Source: Oncomelania hupensis (taxonomy: Eukaryota > Mollusca > Gastropoda > Littorinimorpha > Pomatiopsidae). Taken from it: a DNA stretch of 64,000 nucleotides. The stretch's first letter is position 1. Every line of letters starts with the position of its first letter. The notes beneath the pieces were generated by a model, which saw only the letters and a list, made by a program, of their open reading frames with translations, had not been told where the DNA came from and did no database searches. The position numbers were made by a program, and so were the translations under genes. Location: NCBI GenBank assembly GCA_036898135.1, contig CM072516.1, positions 22,871,239 through 22,935,238 on the forward strand. Direction: 5' to 3'. This document shows, piece by piece, positions 34,600-46,715 of the stretch.

Positions 34600-35690
34600 A
34601 AAAAAAAGCAAAAAAAAAAAAAAAAAAAAGCACAAAGCCCATATGACTCACATGCTTCTTATAAAACTTGAACATGACTGCCCCCCCCCCCTCATCCCCC
34701 CCCCCCCCCAAAAAAAAAGAAAAATGAACAAGTGGCATTAAAATGCAAAGCAATACCGATTTTGATCTTTCTATGCTCTTGGCCTTGAGACGACTTTGAC
34801 CTCCGGCTTCAAATACATCATGTAATATCAAACAAACTACAGCAAATATTGTATTATACCAACACACACAAAATAGACCTTGGGATGATCTTGACCTTCA
34901 ATGACATTGGCCTTGGGATGAACTTGACCTTCACATGACCTCCCATGTTCACGTATGATCAAATAACCCAATGTTGTTGCATAGAGTCATTCACTCTACG
35001 ATTACCTATTTTGTGTATGTTTTTGCAAGGCCTAAAATTACCTTTGACCTTCAAGATCAATGCAAAAACGGAACATATATGAAAGATCAATTTATCATCA
35101 ATCTATCATCTCTAAATACAACAGGTTTGAACTTTATGTGTCTCATAATTTAGGGTCAAGCCATCCGGGTTGCTGAGGACAGAGAAAGATGGAGTATGCT
35201 GGTTAAACGATCATCTGTGTTGCCCCAACGACCTCAGAGTTACGGTACAGGATAGGATAGGATAAACACTTCAAAATACCTATACTAATCGACTTTGGGA
35301 CAGCTCCAGTGGCCTTGATCTTGGAGTGCGGTTGACCAAATTTGTATAGTATGTGCAGTGAGGTCATTCATTCACTGATCATTTATGATTTCTCATGGGT
35401 ATACACCATCTTACCAAGTTTGGTTGTGATAATTGAAGTACAGTAGGTTCTGAGATATTAATTCACTTGCAAGTTTTGCACATCCAGTCACGGACGGCGG
35501 ACAGACACGGAGATGGGCAGACAAATTATTAGTATTTTTTAAATGTCATTTTTGGACTATATAGGACTCATCTCACACAGATTTGCAAAAATCTGATTTT
35601 TTTTCTTTCTTTCTGTTTGGGCGAGTACATAGACTCACATTGCTATGCACACAAGTCAAAAAGGAGGTGAATCATATCATGAGCGATGTC
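34600..35690 (+). repeat. Interspersed repeat family B, copy 1, interrupted
   Basis: Shares with 42898-43610/45564-45715 and 48270-48655 a series of blocks: cacatgcttcttataaaact-type start, repeated tgaccttcg/ttgacctt words, tttttgcaaggcctaaaatt, tcgactttgggacagctcca, and an end with gttctgagatattaat and ggacggcggacaga. An RTE-like 3' fragment is inserted at 35158-35263. No protein is recognisable. Confidence 0.7.
35158..35263 (+). mobile_element. 5'-truncated RTE-like LINE fragment inside repeat B
   Basis: Matches 5640-5744 closely: ggttgctgaggacagagaaa, gatcatctgtgttgcccc, then a GGATAG tail. Confidence 0.9.
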
Positions 35691-35719
35691 TCTCGCTCTC
35701 TCACACTCACACATGCAAG

Positions 35720-36145
35720 TATGGTCATAAAAGCGAAGACAAAATGTCTGGTCAAAAAGTCTGCATTAACGATAGTTCAGATTGTGCAATCCTCACAATC
35801 AACAAACAATCACGTGGCTACACTACTGACACTATAAACACTCTTGTTTATCAAAGAATGATTTATCATCCACAAGGTCTTGTAATCAACAAAGTTCAAC
35901 AATAAAATAAAGGCTGTGGATCAAAAGCTTTTCTTCCTTGCCTTTGCTCTAACAAAGGACAAACACAATGAAAATAAAGCCATTTATCACAAGTCACAAA
36001 AACGTAACCCAACGACACACAAAAAACCAACACAACTTAAGTCAAAGCTGATAAAAGCATGAAAGTAGTATGTAGTATTAGTATCATGTAATATTACACA
36101 ACAAAAGAATAAAGGTATAAAACTATCTGAGAATGGAGATATAAA
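35720..36145. other. No recognisable feature
   Basis: Nothing supported beyond short frames. Confidence 0.35.
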
Positions 36146-36154
36146 CTATCTGTT

Positions 36155-36273
36155 TAACAGTAAACAGTAAACAGTAAACTTTATTGTCCAAGTCTTTACA
36201 AAGTGGAAAAATGGCTTCCAGCGCCCAAGAAACAACAAAAAGACAAGAAGACAAAATGCCGTAACCCCCCCCC

Positions 36274-36308
<35 letters not shown>

Positions 36309-37427
36309 ACACCCACACACACCCATCACAACATCCCCCCTCACAACATCCCCATCACAACATCCCCCCAACTCAACATCCATACACGTGAACGCAAGCA
36401 TGCGCCCACCCCTGCCACGCCACACACCCCCCCTCCACACGGACACACCGCCACACCCAACAACAGCACCCGCACGCGCACAGACAAACCACTCATGCTA
36501 CAACCCATCACTACATTGACAATAATATATTCCGTTTGTCCATCTTCATCCCCCCCCCCCCCCAACTCATCACCACAGTTCTTTTTCCACACTTGGAAAC
36601 CGATGTGGGGCCCAACTGGCCACAGCACGGAGAGAATGTCCCTGATGTCTAGTGGTGTTGATTGTACACCCTGATGGCAGTGGGCACAAAAGAGTTCTTG
36701 TAGCGCTCTGTTCTGGCCTTCACACTGCGAAATCTCTCCGACGTACCCCGAGTCGACTGGTGTGAGGCGAACTCGTTGTGAAGGGGGTGGGCGGGGTCTG
36801 CCATGACGGCCCTGACACGCCTCAGCACCTTCATTTCGTACAATGTTATGAGATCAGTGACTGGGGCCCCAATCACGCTGCTGGAAGTCTTGGTCAACTT
36901 CATCAGCCTGTTTAAATCACATGCTTTCAGGCTGCCCTGAAAGCACAGGCTGTTAAACGTGATGATGCTCTGCACTACGCCCTGGAAGAAGGTCTGCAGG
37001 ACAGCCTTCTGGACGTCGAACGACCGCAGTTTCTTGAGGAAGTGGATACGCTGGTTGCCTTTCTTCACCAGCAGTGTCGTGTTCTCTGTCCAGTCTAGCT
37101 TGTTGTCCAAGATGGTTCCCAGATACTTGTACTGGGTGACAACCTCTACTTGCTCGTTGTTTATCAGCAGGGGGGCATGGGCGGCTGGACCTCTCCTGAA
37201 GTCGACTATCATTTCTTTAGTCTTACTGACGTTCAGGAGGAGGAAGTTTTCCTCACACCACTGGACCATGGTGCTGACGGCTGTCCGGTAGGGGGTCTCG
37301 TCATCACCCAACACTTTCCCCGAGATGGAAGTGTCGTCCGAGAACTTTATCTGAAGGACACCCCCGTCCGAGCACCGGCAGTCGGTTGTGTAGATGGTGA
37401 ACAAGGCTGGGGAGAGTACGCCCAAGT
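36155..37427 (-). mobile_element. Rex1/CR1-like LINE, 5'-truncated, with a continuous 258-codon RT fragment
   Basis: The minus-strand frame 37425-36649 starts at GVLSPALFTIYTTDC, passes IKFSDDTSISG at the active-site box, then LLLNVSKTKEMIVDFRRG, YKYLGTILDNKLDW and VMADPAHPLHNEF, and ends NSFVPTAIRVYNQHH. The active-site box reads FSDD where F/Y-A-DD is usual. The 5' end is cut inside the reverse transcriptase. The 3' region ends in aataaagtttactgtttact, a (TTTACTG)n tail, near 36185-36155. The frame is still open, so this is one of the younger copies. Confidence 0.85.
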
Positions 37428-37429
37428 TT

Positions 37430-38690
37430 GTATGTGTGTGTGTGTGATTGTGAGCAAGTCACTTGTGCAACAAGAGCTTGCATGGTAATTGCACCCCAAA
37501 ACAACATCATAGTTTCATAAGAGCCTCAAACTACATCATACTGAACACAAACAATGAAATATTAATTGAAGAATGCCTCTTGGATGTCTCTGATACATGT
37601 AGCGACATACATAAGCTTTGTGATTATACGTTTAACAATGAATGGACAAGAATAAAATATGAGACCGTATAGTCTTTGATGTAAGAATGTTAAAACAAAT
37701 AAATAAGTAAAATACAATAAAATGCACAAACATCGCCAAAATGGCCATCATATAGTCCATTTTTTTAATGTGTGATTGACTAGAATCGTTGAACAATTAA
37801 TATGAAAACAGTTAATAAAATCCTTACTCGAGGTACATTTGTGCACAATCTGCCCAGCAAGTGTTGTATTATTGATATAAGAACTATTATGTCTAACAAG
37901 TTTTACTTGCTACATTACAGTTTCCCATGGCATGAGCACTAACTCATGCATTTTACGCTACTGTTTTGTACCCCTAAAGGAACCTCTACAAAATGCATTA
38001 CGAACACAGATGGAACTGTAAAGTTGTCAATTCAAACCATTTTTTAATACAAGCTACTACCCGAAAATAAGTAGATGATAATTAGAAATGAGTTATGAAA
38101 GTACTATTTATATTAGCTGGCAAAATATTGGCATGAAAAAACTTCCAATTCTTTATCATTTATGTCACATACTGATTTTGTTTTGTTTTGTTGGTTATCT
38201 ATTTATAAATAAAGATGCAGCTTCAATTGTTTAAAACTTTACAGTGTTAATTTTCTATTTCTTCACATATTGCTAGGAGCTTTTGAACAGAAGCAGAAAT
38301 TCAGGATTACTCTAAGAGGAATTAGAATTGCAAATGTTTGAGCAGGAATGGAAACAAGGACTACAGTGATCATGGCACTCAGAAGAAAATTAGATAACAT
38401 ATATTTTTAAACGCATATAAGCTTTTTTTCAAAGCAGAAATCGATAAAACTGTAAAATTATAATACTATTGTTTCCAATCACACTTTACAGTTCCCCTCC
38501 CCTCCCCTCCCCTGTCCCCCAACAAACAAATTAAGAAAGAAAAATGTTGCTGGGGAATTTTCATATAAAATAGAATTAGAAAACAACAATTATTTTACTT
38601 GAAGTTGAACAAATTAGTTTAGTTGAACAAATTTATGGTTTATGTTGCACAAAACAGCTGAACCTCACAATAATCATATTCATTCGTCTA
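37430..38690. other. No recognisable feature
   Basis: AT-rich spacer with a C-rich run near 38500. No gene-like signal. Confidence 0.4.
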
Positions 38691-38691
38691 T

Positions 38692-40060
38692 GTGTTTATT
38701 TTTTGTGGCAATGATGATGATGGTGAAGAAGAACATAGTTATGAACAGATGATGATGATTATGATGACGATGATGATGATGAACGTATGTTTTATGCTCT
38801 TACTTGCAAGAAAACAACACACTAGTGGTGGGAAATTGCATCATGATGCTGCTTCATTGTTATATTTGTTATTTTGCATTGCAATGTTGCTTGTCATGAA
38901 TTTCTTATTTCAGCTCACTCTCTTTATACAAAGGTCATCATGGATTGGACACTGCAACATGACAATATTGTCTGTCATGACAATACTGTCTGTCACAAAG
39001 AACTACTATGATAGTATCCTGCAGTTCATGATGAGTTATGCCTCATGTCATGTAGCAAGTCCAATGTATAATGTCCATTTGTATAGAGCTCAACTCCAGG
39101 TGGATAAACTTGACATGCTCAGGGCATTTGCGACAGAATCAACTAAATTAAGTGTTTCATTTGGTCCCAGACTTCGGTGGTTATGATTGAGATCAATGAT
39201 GAACCTGAGGCCTGACGACTGATTACTCAGCATATTATGTACAGTGCAAATGTCAGTATTATCACCATATATGGTAAATCAGGCTGATGAGGCTTACTCC
39301 CTTTTCATCTGCCTATGCATAGTGAGGTGAGTCAGTAAGCACCTTCCCCATCTTTCTGTTACAAGGAGAGCATTGGGGCTCATACATCTGCCTCAGAGAC
39401 CATGTGACTAGAAATTCAAGCAAATCTATACCATTTCTATAGTAGACTTCATCACCGAGACTGAATCTGAAGGGTCTCTTCAGGTTCAGGTAAGCTGTCT
39501 GCATTATCGCATGAGAAGGGTGACAACATCCTAAGACCTGATGGCTGTAAGACATCATGACTGTGGATAGGTCAGCACTCATGCTGCGCACAAATCAGCA
39601 TTATCACATGAGATGAATGATGAAAATGATCAGTAAGACTTTATGACTGAGACGTACATATGACTATTATGAACACATGCTGTTAAGATATCAGCATTAT
39701 CACATAAGATCAGTGATGAACAAAATTAGCGAGACTTTATGACTGTGAGACTAAACGACTATATAGTTCCACAAACGTGTAGCAGACAGCAGCATTATCA
39801 CATGAGATGGGTGATGATAGTTCAACACACATGCAGTGCAAACTCAACTGCAATATTATCATATCCGATTCAAGTAAACATGAGTCATTATGACACCAGA
39901 ACATTGGCAAAACTTCAGACAAAATGTGTGCAGGTGCATTCGTCCATTTAACTTTAAGCACAAATGGATGCTGCCAAATATTTGTAACTACAAGAGCCAA
40001 TCTCATTGACGCAAAATACAATGTGATGCACATTTCCCCCTTCCAGATACTGTAAGCTAA
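38692..40060. repeat. Degenerate minisatellite-like region
   Basis: The words agcattatcacatgagat and gactttatgactg recur at about 90-130 bp spacing, near 39598, 39693 and 39792 and more weakly near 39255 and 39500. A 164-codon plus-strand frame at 38692-39186 starts in a (GAT)n run and resembles nothing; it is not called as a gene. Confidence 0.45.
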
Positions 40061-40602
40061 AGCTCTGAATTCTAAATAAATTTTTTTTCCTTCAGTTTTT
40101 GATGTTTATTTTTATCCCACATTTTATATGGATATCTGACACTGTTAACGAAAAAAAAAAGGAAGTGAATAAACATATGATACCATAACAAAAAGATGGC
40201 AACAACTTTAAAAAATTAATTTATATATATGGTTTGTAAAATTGTACTCAAAAACAGACATAAAATTTACAAACATTTTACAAACCTTTAAGACTCCATA
40301 TATAAAATATTCCAAACCCAAGTTAGCCCACCAAGGTTTGTGCATAAGCTTATCTTACGTTCAGATTGGTTGGCTTCTGAGCTAATGTTCACAACAAATG
40401 CTGTTTCTTTTCTTTTTTTGCCATTTCTCTTCCATTTCTGTAATAATTTTTATAAAGCTGGTGTGTCTGTGTTTGTGTTTCATGCACTGAACTTCTACTA
40501 TCTGATTATTTTCAAAACTTTCCTATTTCTGTTGGATTATTTTCACAAACTCTGTTTCTCTGTTTATTAAATACATTTCTTTTGCAAATCTATTATCTTC
40601 TT

Positions 40603-41440
40603 CTAAATTTCTGCTGCTTCAGCCATCTTTTCTTCGGATCTCTGCCTCAAAGCATTGGACTCCGCAATCAGATCAAATCTGCTGTGGTGTTCAGCATCTT
40701 GAGCCTTTTTGTTGGCGAATTCTTCTAGTGACTTTGCATCTGTACTCAGATCAGACTTTCTCGTCTTCAATCTGTCAATTGGTTCCTGCTCAGCTTTCCT
40801 CTTTTCTCCTGATTTTTCTTCTGTTCTTCTTCCCTCTTGCGATCCAGGTAGTTGTGGTAGTTTGAGCGAGCAGAAGAAGCGTAGCAACAGAATTCTTTGT
40901 CAACTGAGATTCCCTCCATTCCCCCAGCTTTCCTCACGGCTTGAATTACCAATACCAGCCTTCTTGCCCTGAGAGACTCCTTCATTAGATTATCAGTGGT
41001 AGTCTGATTGTGGCTGCTGAATCCTCTTTCAACAGATGCTTGACCGTGAGATAACAACAAGAGTTGTCGAGTCAGCTTCCAAAGTTCTGTGTCCTTTTCC
41101 ATCTCTTGGAAGAGAACCTTGTCAATGTAAATTGTAATGACTGGCATCTTTGTGATTAAATAAAGTCTTTCAATGTGTCATCTATGGAGACAACTTGCTC
41201 ACACAGCTTCACATACTGCTTTTTCACACAGTCACAGTTTTCCTTTTTTACTCTTCCCGTGTCTGCCATGATTGAAAGTGTCTGGTCTAGTAGATGTTCT
41301 CGCTTTTCCTTGTCCTCGCTGCTAGTTGCAATTGGAAAAGAATCATTCAGAACTAATTTAATAGAAACAGAAATAAACTGAATTAATCTGTTGCACATGT
41401 GAAAACAGATGAACACATCTATGCACAAACACACACACAC
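40603..41440 (-). pseudogene. Broken hAT-transposase-like gene, C-terminal part
   Basis: Three minus-strand segments (41440-41156, 41147-40767, 40887-40603) lie in different frames. The middle one reads LTRQLLLLSHGQASVERGFS, then NLMKESLRARRLVLVI. This is the hAT C-terminal dimerisation motif as found in ZNF862-like proteins. The last segment is a charged coiled-coil-like end (EEFANKKAQDAEHHSRFDLI). Frameshifts near 41150 and 40830 make it non-functional as read. An intron at 41156 is possible but has no good splice signal. Confidence 0.7.
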
Positions 41441-41449
41441 GTATACACA

Positions 41450-42897
41450 TTCTCACACCACCACACACACTGAGTGACTGACCCACATGTTACAATCAAT
41501 ATAGCAGTTTGCAGCTGAATTATATAGTCGGTGTACAAGGCTTGACTCTCAACTCAAGGTAGAGAGCATGTTGAGCATTCATAGGAATAATCACGCAGTA
41601 TGACAAGCCTGAAACAGACAAATTTAATCTGAAGTTAGAAACCCACCATAGTATGACCAGTTAATTAAATAATACAATATATATCGCATTTTCCTTATTT
41701 TAATTTTAAAACGTAATTTGTCACCCAGGTGAGTGAGATTCAGGCCGACTTCTCAGTAAAAGCATAGAAGCCATAAGAGAAGTGCCACCCAGGACAAATA
41801 GTGGTGGGGTGAGTGTTGGGTTGGGGTGGGGAGGGACTGGAGACAGGGCCTGCAGTGCATGCTAAGTACATTGGGGTTTCTGGCACTTGCCCATTGAGGA
41901 CACGAGCATCACTGCCATCAGGATCTGTTAAGTCCATACTGAGTAGAGTGCATGAGTAAACAGACTAGATCTTGGTTTATACTCTCATCCAAAGGAGAAC
42001 GTGACCTGATAAGCCTAAAATTAAGTGTTTTGAACTGATCCAATGTCCATTCATTTGGCATTAGTATCTTCGGCATTGGAGACCAGTGTGCTATCGCGAC
42101 GCATTGGAGACGTGTGTTATCGTGACGCTAATAGGCCATAGGCAAGGTTAACTTGATTGGATGACAACATTACAAATAAAGTATACAAAGTTCTACAACT
42201 GAGCTCTTTCAAACTTTACTCACTCAAGTTGTTAAGAATACATTACTTTAATCTTATTTATGTAACTTATTACAATGTAAAATTAAAATTAAATACCACT
42301 TCCCCAAAAACAGGCATGTTTAGATTTTATGACAACTTCTGCTTATCTATAGTATAAGTGCTTTCTGTTGCTGTTCAGACAAGGAAGTCCTTATCCTGAT
42401 AATGAGATTATACACATGCCAAGGCCTGGCTCAGATGTCTGCAAGCTTCAATATTTCTGAAGTACAGAAGCTAATTTCTTTGAAATGCCATTGGCTTAGA
42501 GTAGACTATGTCAGCCAGGCAAATTTTGAAATTGCAACGAATTTTGAACCTCTTGAATTAATAAAAAGACAAAAAAAGACCCCAAAAAATAAATAAATAA
42601 ATAAAATTTATAACAAATAATTTAAAAGAATCAGAATAACTATATAAATATAATGTTAAGTCTTGTAAGATCACTAAGAACTAACACTTTACAACCTGAA
42701 CCAGTTTTTCTACTCTCTAGGTTGAAGCCAATGAATGACATTGGCCAGAACATGATGTACAATTGCGTTTCCTGACATAGACATATAGCTATAGTATAAG
42801 CACAAATAGAGCAATTGTGCAATGCACAGTACTCTATTGCCCTACTAGAGATCACATAAGACCTAAGAAATTTTATTTGTCCAAAGGATTACATTAC
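41450..42897. other. No recognisable gene
   Basis: AT-rich spacer. A two-unit repeat (gcattggagac...gtg.tatcg.gacg) lies near 42075-42130. Confidence 0.4.
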
Positions 42898-43610
42898 AGA
42901 CACAGAGGTAAGTAAATTATACCCCATGCAGAGTATTTAAAAGATGTAACTTGATAGGTTACCTACCTAGGTTAGCTGTGTGCAAATACAAGTTTATTTA
43001 AAAACTAGAAAGGCAAAGACCTATGGCTCACATGCTCCTAATGGAACTTGCAATATTTAACATGAAAATGAGTGCCCAGAAAGAGCAAAATGAAACGGTG
43101 ACATTAAAGTGCAAAGTAATACTGACCTTGAGGTGACCTTGACCTCCGGCTCTAAATACGCTCAATTAAAATCAAATAAACTACAGTAAAAGTGTTATTA
43201 TGCCAAAAAAAACTGGGACTTTAATATGACCTTGACCTTCATTGACTTTGATCTTGGGATGACCTTAACCCCGAGGTAACCTCTCATACATGTCTAATCA
43301 AAAAACTTTATGTTGCTGAATACTATGGGTTAAATAAACAGCCATTTCCCTGTACGCTGAGCTATTTTTTGTAAGGCCTAAAATGACGACCTTCAAGATC
43401 AACGCAAAAATGGAAGATTATGAAAGATCAGTCTATCATCTCTAAATATAACAAGTTTGGACTTTATATCTCTCATAGTTTAGGTTCAAGATAAGTTCCA
43501 AGTAAGTTAGCAACTAACCGACTTTGGACAGCTCCAATGGCCTTGATCTTGGGATGAGGTTGACCAAATTTGTATAGTATGTGTGTCTCACTGAGATTTA
43601 TCATGCTTCA
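42898..43610 (+). repeat. Repeat family B, copy 2, left part
   Basis: Starts cagaggtaagtaaattatac. It contains tgaccttgaggtgaccttga near 43128 and tgaccttgaccttcattgac near 43228. The family's right end resumes at 45564-45715 (gttctgagatattaat, then gacggcggacaga), so an AT-rich tract and a LINE were inserted in between. Confidence 0.7.
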
Positions 43611-43904
43611 AATAATAACTTAAATAAGTTCAATATTAATAAACTAGAAAAAAAATTGAAATTTTGTGTACAATTGTCTTTTTGACTAACGTTTGTGGAC
43701 CCTGTGACCTTGACCTACTCCTTTCTTTCTTTCCCCTTTTTTCTTTCCTGATTCTTTTGTTCTATCTCCCCGAAAGACTGAAAATCCATCGATGTCTACG
43801 TGTGTGTCTGAAACTTTATCATTTAGCCATGTCTCTGAAAAGCACATTAGACTCGCTGTTCTAAATTCTTCGAAGTGTTTAGTGTTGGCAGAAAGTTCAT
43901 CTAA

Positions 43905-44125
43905 ATGTGTTATTATTTATTTATTTATTATTAAAATTTAATATATAAAATATTAATATATAAAATTAATATATAATATATATATATAATATTTAATATA
44001 TAAAATATATTTAATATATGAAATAATATATAAAATTAATATATAATAAATATATAATATTTAATATATAAAATTTAATATATAAAATAATATTATTTAT
44101 TATTAAAATTTAATATAATATAAAA
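43905..44125. repeat. AT-only tract of TAATATATAAAAT-type units
   Basis: About 220 bp with almost no G or C. It is flanked by direct copies of ttattattaaaatttaat (43921 and 44096) and is largely palindromic. Confidence 0.85.
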
Positions 44126-45563
44126 TAAACTGAGTAAAAGACTGCAGTTTGCCTATAGAAGTAAGAGAAATGTTGAAGACGCTGTTCTTTTTGTCCTCAA
44201 CAAAATGTACTCACATTAGAAAATGCAAATTCTTGTGTCAGGCTTATGTTCTTTGATTTTAGTAGTGGTTTTAATACTATGCAATGCCATTCACTTGTTC
44301 AAAAACTAGCAGGCATGAATGTTGATATTAGAACTATTCTATGGATTTTTGACTATCTTACAAATAGACCTCAGTTTGTCAGAGTTCAAAACAATTCCAA
44401 TTCTATTGTATACAATTCTAATATTGTGTTGACTAATACAGGAGCCCCTCAAGGAACTGTTCTAGCACCTTTTTTGTTTTCTTTGTACACCGCAGACCAT
44501 AGACAAAAGCACGAATCCTGTCCCCTGATAAAATTTGCAGACGACACGGCTCTCTCTGGTCTTATTACCAACAACATGGACAACATGTACAGAGATGAAA
44601 TAGATAGCTTTGTCAATTGGTGTGATTCAAATTTTCTAGATCTTAATGTAAGCAAAACAAAAGAAATGATAATTGATTTTAGGAAGGGAAACAAGTTTGA
44701 TTTTAATCCTATCTTTATCAAAGGAGAAGAAGTAGAGAGAGTGCATGCATATAAGTATTTAGGTGTGGTTATCGATGATAGATTCAATTGGAAAGATAAC
44801 ACAAAATACATTTACAAGCGACTGCAAAGTAGAATGTTTTGTTTAAGAAAACTGAAATCCTTTAATGTAAAACAGGAAATTTTACAAATGTTTTATACAG
44901 CTGTAATAGGAAGCATAATTTCTTTTGGAATCTCATGTTGGGGAGGAAACGTATCACAAACAGAAAAACGAAGATTGGACAAACAGATAAAAAGGGCTAT
45001 TGGGGTGGTTGGGAGAAAACAGGATGACATAGCGACGATACATAGCAGACAAGTGACAAAAAAGCTGACTGCAATTTTGGCTGACAGTAACCATCCACTT
45101 TTCTTGGAATTTGACTCTCGACGGATAGAGTGGACGTTTTATGGCACCAGCGGGAACATCAAATAGGTACAGGAACTCATTCATACCACTTGCCATTCAA
45201 GCACATAACAAACAAGTCGGTAGGTCTTACTAAACATACTCTACAACTCTCATGCAGCTTAGTTAGTTTATTTTATTTTTTTTTTTTTTAACTACTGTTT
45301 TTTTTATAAATAGTTTATATGTTTACACACTAATAAGTTTTAAATTCTCATATTTATCTGTTCTAATCTTACGTTAATCCGTTTTACTGCTTAATTGAAA
45401 TATCTGCATTATGAAAATATGTCCATGTGTTTGAAGATCATTAATAATGTATAAATATTTATGTGTGTGTAAAAGAAGAATGAATGGACATGTTTAACTG
45501 ACAGACAATGTAATTTCCATGCTTTTGGATTAATAAAGTAATATCTTATCTTATCTTATCTTA
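44126..45563 (+). mobile_element. Rex1/CR1-like LINE, 5'-truncated, 306-codon open RT
   Basis: After a frameshifted start (QFAYRSKRNVEDAVLFVLNK at about 44145), the frame 44246-45166 is open. It shows FDFSSGFNTM, GAPQGTVLAPFLFSLYTADH, IKFADDTALSG (intact FADD), LNVSKTKEMIIDFRKG, YKYLGVVIDDRFNW and ADSNHPLFLEF. One frameshift near 45140 cuts the normal C-terminus. The 3' end is aataaagtaatatcttatct plus (TTATC)n at 45532-45563. It sits inside repeat B. Confidence 0.9.
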
Positions 45564-45715
45564 CCAAGTTTGATTGTAATACTTGAAATAGGTTCTGAGA
45601 TATTAATCCACTTGCAGTTGCAAGTTTTGCAAAGACGGCGGACAGAGGGACTAACACTCACCTTGCACTGATTTGGGTGAATACATAGACTTGAATTGCT
45701 ATGCGTGTGAGTCAA
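45564..45715 (+). repeat. Repeat family B, copy 2, right part
   Basis: Matches the right end of copy 1 (35410-35650): accaagtttgattgtaatac, ggttctgagatattaatcca and gacggcggacagag. Confidence 0.7.
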
Positions 45716-46010
45716 AAAACAAACCAATGTTCAACAAGCACACCTAACATAGTGACACACACACACACACAAGTTCACACAACACTACACTGATTTATTC
45801 AGTACTTTGAACCTCTCCTTGACTCCTTCAATGTACTTAGAATTAATAAAGTAGGACAGAACCCATTTTTTGTTTGTTGTTACAGAGATTAAACTACTTA
45901 ACTGGTCTGGCAGGTTCCTGTTAGTGTACTGTTAGCATTTCTTTGACATCTGTAGGGAATGTGTGTGCCAACTGCCCTATATATTTTATGCCGATCAAAG
46001 GTCTACACCA

Positions 46011-46196
46011 AAAAAAAAGATTTATAAAGATTTATATAGCACACTCACAAGCTCAGAGAGCTTCTCAAAGCACTGGCCCATAATATCCAGCAATCACACA
46101 ATAGTTTGCTGAAGTCAGGATTCTAACCCACGTCACCCAAGACGCACTCACACAAGTCGTGCGCTCTGACCACTGAGCTATCCCTGCCGCCAACAA
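46011..46196 (-). mobile_element. tRNA-derived SINE with L2-type 3' end
   Basis: On the minus strand the head has a tRNA A box (tagctcagtggtcagagc) and, about 40 bp later, a B-box-like gggttagaatcc. The body ends gagtgtgctatataaatc, the box-plus-tail form of L2-mobilised SINEs. It lies alone in the spacer 3' of the galactosyltransferase. Confidence 0.75.
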
Positions 46197-46715
46197 GTTT
46201 CTCATCAAACCTAAGTTTACACTGTCATACCATACAGGTTTGTTAATAAACCACGAGATTAGAACTATCACTAAAATTATTTATATCATTATGTAAGACA
46301 AGACAAATAATAATCCAAAATAAACATAAAATCATGACATTAAATTAGTTTTTAAAATATAGGCTGGATACACATGATCCATCATGATCCAAATTCTATA
46401 ATAAGATCTGAATATTGCTACAACTAGTTGTAATCAGAAACATCTACTGATCTAGTCTCAATTCACTTTACATACATCTGTATGAGAGTGTTGAATAAGT
46501 TGGACCTGAGACGACTATAGGATAACTGTATATAGGATGACCGCCTTTATTATTTTATATTTTAAATATGTATAAATTTATAAAGCAAAAGCGGCTTACT
46601 TTGGTTTAAATAGAAATTCGTACTTTGTGTATACACTCTCTCATAAAATGTAGGATTAACTATAAACTTACTACAAACTGCAGCTGTTAAGAGACAATGA
46701 AGGGTTTCCGTGTCC

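Noticed and set aside
38692..39186. 164-codon plus-strand open frame
   Set aside because: It starts in a GAT microsatellite, has no recognisable domain, and its sequence composition is like the surrounding repeat DNA.
41740..41937. 65-codon minus-strand frame
   Set aside because: Short, low-complexity Pro/Ser content without homology.
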